Part shown: positions 1-4,991 of the stretch, piece after piece
Position numbering within the stretch: the first letter of the stretch is position 1
Layout of the letters: each line of letters begins with the position of its first letter
Source of the DNA: Clostridia bacterium
GTDB taxonomy: Bacteria > Bacillota_A > Clostridia > Oscillospirales > Acutalibacteraceae
Reading direction: 5' to 3'
Assembly (NCBI GenBank): GCA_017390825.1
Contig: JAFPAK010000087.1
Coordinates: forward strand, 1-5,479
Length of the DNA stretch: 5,479 nucleotides
Notes under the pieces: generated by a model
Database searches by the model: none
What the model saw: only the letters and a program-made list of their open reading frames with translations
What the model was told of the DNA's origin: nothing
Position numbers and translations under genes: made by a program

Positions 1-168
1 GACTTCCCCATTTATTCATTATATACCTGCGGTACTGATAACTGCGAAGAACTTGAAAAGTCGCTATGCAATATCGGGATCGAGTACACCGAGCGCTCCC
101 AGATTGGCCCTACTATCGGTGCACATGTCGGTCCCGGAGTTTACGGAATTTTTTATGTTGAGAAATAA
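1..168 (+). CDS. DegV family protein (fatty-acid-binding, FakB-like), C-terminal fragment
   Basis: This is an open frame from the first base of the window to TAA at 166-168, giving 55 residues with the start outside the window. The last 22 residues include IGPTIGAHVGPGVYGIF, the canonical closing signature of DegV/FakB proteins (IGPxIGxHxGPG). Known family members bind one fatty acid and, with the kinase FakA, present it for phosphorylation to acyl-phosphate for phospholipid synthesis. The preceding stretch (YTCGTDNCEELEKSL, near residues 8-22) fits the family's C-terminal strand-helix unit. The stop lies 10 nt before the start of a second DegV gene, so the two are probably co-transcribed tandem paralogues. 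Family assignment is firm; the bound lipid is unknown, and no fakA-like kinase gene is visible here. Confidence 0.9.
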   Translation, partial: DFPIYSLYTCGTDNCEELEKSLCNIGIEYTERSQIGPTIGAHVGPGVYGIFYVEK

Positions 169-173
169 AGGTG
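167..173 (+). promoter_or_regulatory. Shine-Dalgarno site fixing the start of the second DegV gene
   Basis: AAAGGTG lies 5 nt before the ATG at 179 and overlaps the stop codon of the preceding DegV gene. It decides the start: the frame stays open upstream to a TTG at 53, but that stretch lies wholly inside the preceding gene and resembles no DegV N-terminus, whereas the ATG at 179 opens directly into MSYKIVSDSSADL. Confidence 0.8.
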
Positions 174-178
174 AAAAT

Positions 179-1018
179 ATGAGTTACAAAATCGTTTCTG
201 ATTCATCGGCAGACTTATTAAACAGCGAAGACACAGCATTTTCAAGCGTGCCGCTTAAAATCATCACCGATTCAAAAGAATATATTGATGATGCTTCGCT
301 TGATGTAAACGGTATGATCGAGGATCTTAAAAAGTATAAAGGCGAATCAAAATCCTCCTGCCCGAATATAGATGATTGGAGCAGTTCTTTCGACGATTAT
401 GACAATATCATCTGCGTTACCATAACAAGTGGTCTTTCCGGCAGCAACAACACAGCAAACCTTGCCTTGAATGAGCATCTTGAAGCCCATCCTGAAAAGC
501 ACGGCTTTGTTATCGACACACTTTCAACAGGCCCTGAAAATGCTTTGATAATTGAAAAGCTGCAGGAGCTTATCTCCTCTAAGCTTGATATTGATGAGAT
601 CAAAGCTAAAATTAATGAATATAAAAATAAAACTCATCTTATTTTCTCGCTTGATTCGCTGCGTAACCTTGCAAACAACGGACGAGTTAATCCTGCTGTT
701 GCAAAAATTGCAGGTGTGCTCGGCATTCGTATTATCGGAAAGGCAAGCAATGAAGGCACTCTGGAGATAACAAACAAAGTACGCGGCTACGAAAAGTCAC
801 TTTCACAGATATTCAAAAATCTTAAGGAAAGCGGATATACAGGCGGTAAGCTTCGTATCCATCATTGTCAGAATCTGAAGGCTGCACAGGCGCTTTGCGA
901 AACAGTAAAGCACGAGTTCAAAAACGCCATTATAATAATTCAGGAAACACGGGCTCTTTGCAGCTTTTATGCAGAATCGGGAGGTCTTTTGGTAGGCTTT
1001 GAGGGTGCGGCAAAATGA
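179..1018 (+). CDS. DegV family protein (FakB-like fatty-acid-binding protein), complete
   Basis: A 279-residue protein of normal DegV length. The N-terminal motif SDSSADL (residues 7-13) matches the family's (T/S)DS(T/S)ADL. SSCPN (59-63) sits where FakB proteins carry TSxPS. TSGLSGS (83-89) is the Ser-rich acid-binding loop. SLDSLRNLANNGRV (157-170) matches the family's 'LxxLxxGGRI' segment. The fold is a cytoplasmic two-domain fatty-acid carrier; in known systems it hands the fatty acid to FakA for ATP-dependent phosphorylation. Unusually, the C-terminus lacks the canonical GxHxGPG signature kept by the upstream paralogue and instead reads ETRALCSFYAESGGLLVGFE (256-275), so ligand handling may differ. 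The stop overlaps the start of the next gene as ATGA, indicating translational coupling to the alcohol dehydrogenase. Family is certain; substrate and partner kinase are not known from this window. Confidence 0.95.
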   Translation: MSYKIVSDSSADLLNSEDTAFSSVPLKIITDSKEYIDDASLDVNGMIEDLKKYKGESKSSCPNIDDWSSSFDDYDNIICVTITSGLSGSNNTANLALNEHLEAHPEKHGFVIDTLSTGPENALIIEKLQELISSKLDIDEIKAKINEYKNKTHLIFSLDSLRNLANNGRVNPAVAKIAGVLGIRIIGKASNEGTLEITNKVRGYEKSLSQIFKNLKESGYTGGKLRIHHCQNLKAAQALCETVKHEFKNAIIIIQETRALCSFYAESGGLLVGFEGAAK

Positions 1019-2217
1019 ATATTGTAAAAAAGGCATATTGCAGAATATTTCAGACAGTGTTCAAACTTGCTATTCCCATACTTCCCTATCGTTCTCCCGA
1101 AATACTAAACAATACTGCTGATGCGACAAAGCTGCTTAAAAGCAAAGGTCATAAATCGGTTTTGATAGTGACGGATGCATTTTTGCATAATTCGGGAATG
1201 ATAGAACCGTTAAAAGCATCACTGACCGACAACGCCATAAACTACTCAATATATGATAAAACGGTGGCAAATCCCACCGTTTTAAATGTTGAACAAGCAA
1301 GAGAGTTGTATATAAAGAATAAATGTGATGCCATTATCGGCTTTGGCGGCGGCTCATCCATCGACTGTGCCAAGGCAGTAGGCGCACGCATTGCAAGACC
1401 TAATAAGCAGGTAAGCAAAATGAAGGGTATTTTGAAGATCTTGAAGAAAACACCCTTTATGATAGCAATTCCAACTACCGCAGGTACCGGCAGTGAGGTT
1501 ACGGTTGCAACGGTTATTACAGACGGTGATACACACTTTAAGTTCCCGATAAGCGATTTCCCGCTTATTCCTGATGCTGCGGTGCTGTATGCTGATCTTA
1601 CACGAACTCTTCCAAAGTCATTGACTGCAACCACAGGTATGGATGCGCTCACCCACGCAGTTGAGGCGTTTATCGGCAGATCCTGCGTAAAATCGAGCCG
1701 TGAGGATGCAATTAAAGCAGTAAAGCTGATAGTTGAAAATATTGAAGTTGCTTACAATCACGGTGACGACATGACTGCCCGTCAAAATATGCTGAACGGT
1801 GCATTCCTTGCCGGCAGAGCATTTTCAAAATCATATGTGGGATACTGCCACGCTGTTGCACATTCGCTCGGCGGTAAATATAACATACCGCATGGACTTG
1901 CTAACGCTGTGCTTTTGCCTTATACTCTCGAAATATACGGAAACACAGTGTATAAAAAGCTGAAAACGCTTGCTGTCGTTATCGGCATCGCAGATGCAGG
2001 TACAGATGAAGAAACAGCGGCAAAAAGGTTTATCAAAAAAATCGAGGATATGAATAATCATATGGATATCCCGAACAAGCTTTCCGGTATAAAAGCAGAA
2101 GATCTCGACGAGCTTGCATCGCACGCTGAAAAAGAAGCTAATCCTCTTTATCCCGTACCTAAACTAATGACAAAAGACGAGCTCAAGGTCCTTTATTTAT
2201 CGGTTATGGAGAATTGA
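1015..2217 (+). CDS. Iron-containing (group III) alcohol dehydrogenase
   Basis: A 400-residue protein, typical of the family, that interconverts an alcohol and an aldehyde with NAD(P)H and a divalent metal, usually Fe2+. The nucleotide-binding GGGSSIDCAKAVG is at 111-123 and the family signature AIPTTAGTGSEVT at 151-163. By alignment in memory to E. coli FucO, the metal ligands are all present: D210 and H214 in MDALTHAVEAF, then H279 and H293 within CHAVAHSLGGKYNIPHG, with H283 at the extra conserved active-site histidine. Ligand spacings (4 and 14 residues) equal those of FucO. An unusual N-terminal extension (about residues 1-24, rich in K, R, F and I) precedes the normal Rossmann start and could be an amphipathic membrane-contact helix. 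The start at 1015 has GAGGGTG at 1001-1007, 7 nt upstream, and overlaps the DegV stop by 4 bases. An aldehyde dehydrogenase follows after 2 nt. Substrate unknown; a fatty alcohol or aldehyde is a context-based guess. Confidence 0.95.
   Translation: MNIVKKAYCRIFQTVFKLAIPILPYRSPEILNNTADATKLLKSKGHKSVLIVTDAFLHNSGMIEPLKASLTDNAINYSIYDKTVANPTVLNVEQARELYIKNKCDAIIGFGGGSSIDCAKAVGARIARPNKQVSKMKGILKILKKTPFMIAIPTTAGTGSEVTVATVITDGDTHFKFPISDFPLIPDAAVLYADLTRTLPKSLTATTGMDALTHAVEAFIGRSCVKSSREDAIKAVKLIVENIEVAYNHGDDMTARQNMLNGAFLAGRAFSKSYVGYCHAVAHSLGGKYNIPHGLANAVLLPYTLEIYGNTVYKKLKTLAVVIGIADAGTDEETAAKRFIKKIEDMNNHMDIPNKLSGIKAEDLDELASHAEKEANPLYPVPKLMTKDELKVLYLSVMEN
2208..2211 (+). promoter_or_regulatory. Shine-Dalgarno site fixing the aldehyde dehydrogenase start
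   Basis: GGAG lies 8 nt before the ATG at 2220 but only 2 nt before an in-frame TTG at 2214. The spacing strongly favours ATG 2220, which removes two residues from the longest possible reading frame. The site lies inside the last codons of the alcohol dehydrogenase gene, consistent with coupled translation. Confidence 0.75.
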
Positions 2218-2219
2218 AA

Positions 2220-3602
2220 ATGACAAAAAGTGAAATCAATGAAATAGTATCACGCCAAAGAAAATTCTTTTCATCAGGTGCTACCTTGCCGGTGGAATAC
2301 AGAATCAACGCTTTAAAAAAATTAAAATCTTCGCTTATTGAAAACGAGCAGAAGATTGCTGATGCAATAAAGAGCGATCTCGGCAAATCAGGATTTGAAA
2401 GCTATATGTGTGAAACAGGTCTTGTTATTAGTGAGATCAGCTTTATTCTGAAACATATCAAATCCTATGCCAAAGAGAAAAGAGTTACCACACCTCTTCC
2501 TCAATTTCATTCACGCAGTTTTGTAAAACCGATGCCGTACGGTGTAACGCTTATTATGAGTCCGTGGAATTATCCGCTTCTTTTAACGCTTGATCCGCTT
2601 GTTGATGCTCTTGCAGCAGGCAACTGTGCAGTTGTTAAACCCAGCGCATATTCTCCTGAAACAAGCAAGATTATCAAAATGATAATTCAAAGCGTGTTTG
2701 CACCGGATTATGTTGCGGTTGTGACCGGTGGCAGGGAAGAAAACACATACCTTCTTGATGAGAAGTTTGATTATATCTTCTTCACCGGCAGCAGTTCAGT
2801 TGGCCGCACGGTGCTTGAAAAAGCTGCACCTAACCTTACCCCAGTGACGCTGGAGCTCGGAGGAAAAAGTCCTTGTATAGTTGACAAAACAGCAAATATC
2901 AGTCTTGCTGCAAAACGAATAGTATTCGGCAAATACTTAAACTGCGGGCAGACCTGCGTTGCGCCGGATTATATACTTTGCCACAGGGATATCAAAGATA
3001 AATTCATTGAATGTGTAATAAAAGAAATCAAAAAGCAATACGGTGAAAATGCTGTAAACAACGATGATTACGGTAAGATCATAAATAAAAAGCATTTTGA
3101 TCGCATTGTAGGGCTTATCGACAAACAAAAGGTAGTGTTTGGAGGTATTAGCGATAAAGAAGCTCTGAAGATCTCGCCTACCGTTATCGACAATGTAACA
3201 TTTGCTGATGCGGTTATGAAAGAGGAAATATTCGGTCCTGTTATGCCAATCCTCACCTTTGACAGTCTTAATGAAGTGATTGACATTGTAAATAGCAGAC
3301 CAAAACCGCTTGCACTTTATATTTTCTCGTCGGATAAGAAGAGCGTTCGGGCTGTTACAACAAAATGTGCATTCGGTGGCGGATGTATCAACGATACCAT
3401 CATCCATCTTGCAACGAGCTATATGGGCTTCGGAGGCGTTGGCGAAAGCGGTATGGGCGCATACCACGGCAAAGTAGGTTTTGATACATTTTCGCACCAT
3501 AAAAGCATTGTTGATAAAAAGACCTGGCTTGATCTGCCGATGCGATACCAACCGTACACAAGCAAATTATATGCAAAGCTTTTGCGTATGTTTTTGAAAT
3601 AA
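2220..3602 (+). CDS. Aldehyde dehydrogenase, class 3 (ALDH3/fatty-aldehyde type)
   Basis: A 460-residue NAD(P)+-dependent aldehyde dehydrogenase that oxidises an aldehyde to the carboxylic acid. Landmarks in order: MSPWNYPLLL (113-122) with oxyanion Asn117; VVKPSAYSPETS (138-149); FTGSSSVGR (188-196) in the cofactor site; general base E212 in LELGGKSP; catalytic C246 in NCGQTCVAPDY (241-251); and EEIFGPVMP (335-343). The short length, the GQTCVAPDY context and the C-terminal LPMRYQPY (439-446) place it with class 3 enzymes, the group that includes fatty-aldehyde dehydrogenases. The tail YTSKLYAKLLRMFLK (446-460) is basic and amphipathic, where eukaryotic ALDH3A2 carries a membrane anchor. It starts 2 nt after the alcohol dehydrogenase stop and is the last gene before a terminator, so the pair probably acts on the same carbon chain. 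Activity is well supported by intact catalytic residues; the physiological aldehyde and direction are inferred. Confidence 0.95.
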   Translation: MTKSEINEIVSRQRKFFSSGATLPVEYRINALKKLKSSLIENEQKIADAIKSDLGKSGFESYMCETGLVISEISFILKHIKSYAKEKRVTTPLPQFHSRSFVKPMPYGVTLIMSPWNYPLLLTLDPLVDALAAGNCAVVKPSAYSPETSKIIKMIIQSVFAPDYVAVVTGGREENTYLLDEKFDYIFFTGSSSVGRTVLEKAAPNLTPVTLELGGKSPCIVDKTANISLAAKRIVFGKYLNCGQTCVAPDYILCHRDIKDKFIECVIKEIKKQYGENAVNNDDYGKIINKKHFDRIVGLIDKQKVVFGGISDKEALKISPTVIDNVTFADAVMKEEIFGPVMPILTFDSLNEVIDIVNSRPKPLALYIFSSDKKSVRAVTTKCAFGGGCINDTIIHLATSYMGFGGVGESGMGAYHGKVGFDTFSHHKSIVDKKTWLDLPMRYQPYTSKLYAKLLRMFLK

Positions 3603-3607
3603 GTAAC

Positions 3608-3647
3608 AAGCTGTGAACCGAAAAAACGGTTCACGGCTTTATTATTT
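3608..3647 (+). terminator. Intrinsic terminator closing the DegV-ADH-ALDH operon
   Basis: A 13-bp stem, AAGCTGTGAACCG at 3608-3620 against CGGTTCACGGCTT at 3627-3639 with a single G-U wobble, closes an A6 loop and runs into a T-rich tail (TATTATTT at 3640-3647). It begins 5 nt after the ALDH stop and separates this operon from azlCD, which has its own promoter. Confidence 0.88.
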
Positions 3648-3668
3648 GAATGATTAACTTCTGAAACA

Positions 3669-3693
3669 CCTAAATCTATTGGTTGATTTTAGG
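3669..3693 (+). promoter_or_regulatory. Imperfect inverted repeat across the azlC -35 element (candidate operator)
   Basis: CCTAAATC at 3669-3676 and GATTTTAGG at 3685-3693 are reverse complements apart from one extra T, with 8 nt between the arms. The right arm covers most of the -35 hexamer of the azlC promoter, so a bound protein would be expected to block or modulate transcription. In Bacillus subtilis the azl operon is controlled by the Lrp-type regulator AzlB. No regulator gene lies in this window, so the operator role is inferred. Confidence 0.4.
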
Positions 3694-3711
3694 CAGATAA
3701 AATGGTATAAT
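3683..3711 (+). promoter_or_regulatory. Sigma-A-type promoter for azlCD
   Basis: The -35 is TTGATT (3683-3688), followed by a 17-nt spacer and a perfect -10 TATAAT (3706-3711) preceded by TG at 3703-3704, an extended -10. Transcription would start near 3718, leaving a leader of about 24 nt before the azlC ATG. Its position downstream of a strong terminator supports azlCD as a separate transcription unit. Confidence 0.82.
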
Positions 3712-3728
3712 GCTTTACAGTTTAAAAT

Positions 3729-3735
3729 GGAAGTG
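3729..3735 (+). promoter_or_regulatory. Shine-Dalgarno-like site fixing the azlC start
   Basis: GGAAGTG lies 6 nt before the ATG at 3742. The frame is open upstream, through an ATG at 3727 to a TTG at 3679, but TTG 3679 lies upstream of the promoter -35 and neither alternative start has a convincing ribosome-binding site. ATG 3742 also gives the typical AzlC N-terminus. Confidence 0.65.
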
Positions 3736-3741
3736 TATGTA

Positions 3742-4452
3742 ATGGGAAATAAAAAATGGTATATTTCAGGGCTTGCTGACGGCTTGCCCATCGGAATCGG
3801 CTATCTTGCCGTGTCATTTGCTGTAGGCATTTCAGCGCACAATGCCGGTATCAACGCACTGCTTGGCGCATTGATGTCGTTTCTGAATCTTACCTCAGCA
3901 GGTCAGGCAGCAGCAATATCGCTGATTGCAGTCGGCACAACGATTGCAGAAATTGCGCTAACACAGCTTATTATCAACGCAAGATATCTTCTGATGTCCT
4001 GCTCGTTATCGCAAAAGTACGACCCGAATATGAAGCTTACTCATCGCTTTTTAGTCAGCTACGGAATTACCGATGAAATATTCGGTGTGTGTATGGCAAA
4101 GGAAGGGATGCTGAATCCTTTTTACAACTACGGAATTATGACATGTACAGTCACCGGCTGGACTGCCGGAACGGTAATGGGCTCGGTATTCGGCAGCGTA
4201 TTGCCTGAATATATCGTAAGCGCATTAAGCGTTGCATTATATGGTATGTTTATTGCAGTATTTGTACCACCTGCAAGAAAAAATGCAGTTATCGCAGTTA
4301 TTGTTGTGGCGTCAATGCTCTTAAGCTATCTTATGTCGGTGTTACCGATGGTATCGTCTATCTCACAGGGCTTCAGGATCATTATAATCACCGTTGCGGT
4401 ATCGGCAGTTGCGGCACTCCTCTTTCCTGTAAAGGAGGACGAAAATGAGTAA
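3742..4452 (+). CDS. azlC: AzlC, large subunit of branched-chain amino acid exporter
   Basis: A 236-residue polytopic inner-membrane protein. With AzlD it forms a two-component exporter; in B. subtilis the pair confers resistance to the leucine analogue 4-azaleucine. The N-terminus KWYISGLADGLPIGIGY (5-21) matches AzlC proteins. Family motifs include TSAGQAAAISLIAVG (51-65), INARYLLMSCSLSQ (78-91) and SYGITDEIFGV (106-116). Hydrophobic stretches lie near 15-30, 38-50, 54-88, 130-155, 156-177, 182-203 and 211-229. The C-terminal tail KEDENE is acidic and short. The gene ends 8 bases inside azlD, whose strong ribosome-binding site lies within the last azlC codons, so the subunits are probably made in coupled amounts. 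Family assignment is very secure; the exact amino acids exported cannot be read from sequence. Confidence 0.95.
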   Translation: MGNKKWYISGLADGLPIGIGYLAVSFAVGISAHNAGINALLGALMSFLNLTSAGQAAAISLIAVGTTIAEIALTQLIINARYLLMSCSLSQKYDPNMKLTHRFLVSYGITDEIFGVCMAKEGMLNPFYNYGIMTCTVTGWTAGTVMGSVFGSVLPEYIVSALSVALYGMFIAVFVPPARKNAVIAVIVVASMLLSYLMSVLPMVSSISQGFRIIIITVAVSAVAALLFPVKEDENE

Positions 4453-4765
4453 GAATCTGACTATATTAGTTTACATAATCGTTATGGCGGCGGTAACATA
4501 TATTATTAGAATGTTGCCGATGGTGCTGCTTCGCCGTAAGATAACCAACCGCTTTATCCGTTCGTTTTTATACTATGTACCGTATGTCACGCTCGCCGCT
4601 ATGACCGTGCCGGCAATATTTTATGTGACTGACAGTATTTGGTCTGCTGCTGCGGCTTTCATTGTTGCAATAGTATTTGCACTTTTCGGCTGCAAGCTCG
4701 TAACTGTTGCGGCGGCAGCGTGTATCACGGTGTTTATTGCCGAGATGATACTTAGATTTATTTAA
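4445..4765 (+). CDS. azlD: AzlD, small subunit of branched-chain amino acid exporter
   Basis: A 106-residue membrane protein, typical AzlD length. The motif VTYIIRMLPMVLLRRK (17-32), with the conserved Arg and Pro after the first membrane segment, and FLYYVPYVTLAAMTVPAIF (41-59) are characteristic of the family. Four hydrophobic segments lie near 5-24, 40-60, 66-82 and 85-105. It partners AzlC in the exporter. The ATG at 4445 has a near-perfect Shine-Dalgarno, AAAGGAGG at 4431-4438, 6 nt upstream. The 8-base overlap with azlC fits the usual azlCD arrangement. No clear terminator follows directly; the first good one is at 4915-4940. Confidence 0.95.
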   Translation: MSKNLTILVYIIVMAAVTYIIRMLPMVLLRRKITNRFIRSFLYYVPYVTLAAMTVPAIFYVTDSIWSAAAAFIVAIVFALFGCKLVTVAAAACITVFIAEMILRFI

Positions 4766-4816
4766 AATCATTTTATAAAATATTTAATTTAGTTTAACTC
4801 ATTATTCATAATCTTT

Positions 4817-4825
4817 TGTTAAAAT
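4817..4825 (+). promoter_or_regulatory. Possible extended -10 promoter for the downstream structured RNA
   Basis: TGTTAAAAT at 4817-4825 is an extended -10 (TG, one base, then TAAAAT, five of six to consensus). No convincing -35 lies at the right distance; TTTAAC at 4793-4798 is too far, 21 nt. The predicted start near 4832 coincides with the first base of the first hairpin, which supports it modestly. The surrounding DNA is very AT-rich, so a chance match is possible. Confidence 0.35.
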
Positions 4826-4831
4826 AATAAT

Positions 4832-4940
4832 TGCAACAAGGGTTGCACTAAAAAGCAAAATCACTGTACTCTGCTGCCGGAATACCGGCGGCAGTTGATA
4901 CAGACCATCTATCCCACCGAATGAGAATTCGGTGTTTTTT
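4832..4940 (+). ncRNA. Putative structured RNA: small RNA or attenuator-type leader, family unknown
   Basis: The azlD-to-membrane-gene gap (4766-4991) has no supported coding region but contains ordered stems. The first is TGCAAC (4832-4837) with GTTGCA (4842-4847). The second is a compound hairpin: CTGTA (4864-4868) with TACAG (4899-4903) encloses CTGCTGCCGG (4871-4880) and CCGGCGGCAG (4885-4894) around an AATA loop with one G-U pair. A perfect intrinsic terminator follows. The GC-rich stem stands out in otherwise very AT-rich DNA. The product could be a free RNA of about 110 nt, the azlCD 3' end, or a leader controlling the membrane gene at 4992. I could not match it to T-box, SAM, TPP, glycine, FMN, fluoride, Mn or SRP consensus motifs. 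Confidence 0.45.
4915..4940 (+). terminator. Intrinsic terminator upstream of the last gene
   Basis: A perfect 8-bp stem, CACCGAAT (4915-4922) against ATTCGGTG (4927-4934), has a GAGA tetraloop and is followed immediately by six T (4935-4940). It lies 150 nt after azlD and 51 nt before the next start codon, so it either ends azlCD or the small RNA, or acts as an attenuator for the downstream gene. Confidence 0.88.
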
Positions 4941-4978
4941 ATTGTTTAAATCCCAAACAGGCTGATAACAATAAAAAC

Positions 4979-4982
4979 GGAG
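4979..4982 (+). promoter_or_regulatory. Shine-Dalgarno site for the terminal membrane protein gene
   Basis: GGAG lies 9 nt before the ATG at 4992 and 5 nt before another ATG at 4988. The latter opens only an 8-codon frame ending at 5014. The long membrane-protein frame begins at 4992, which is therefore taken as the gene start. Confidence 0.6.
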
Positions 4983-4991
4983 TTGAGATGA

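Noticed and set aside
53..178. N-terminal extension of the second DegV gene from a TTG at 53
   Set aside because: It lies entirely inside the preceding DegV gene in another frame, has no DegV-like sequence, and a good ribosome-binding site sits before ATG 179.
1242..1652. 136-codon open frame on the - strand
   Set aside because: It is fully antisense to conserved cofactor- and metal-binding parts of the Fe-ADH; the composition is that of a shadow frame.
2937..3551. 204-codon open frame on the - strand
   Set aside because: It is antisense to the conserved catalytic half of the aldehyde dehydrogenase, and its translation resembles no known family.
3679..3741. Extended azlC start at TTG 3679 or ATG 3727
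   Set aside because: The promoter at 3683-3711 lies inside this stretch, so TTG 3679 would not be transcribed from it; ATG 3742 has the better-placed Shine-Dalgarno and matches the family N-terminus.
4832..4940. T-box or known amino-acid riboswitch serving the region
   Set aside because: It lies downstream of azlCD rather than upstream, and lacks the T-box GGTGGNACCGCG-type antiterminator sequence and other riboswitch consensus cores I could compare by eye.
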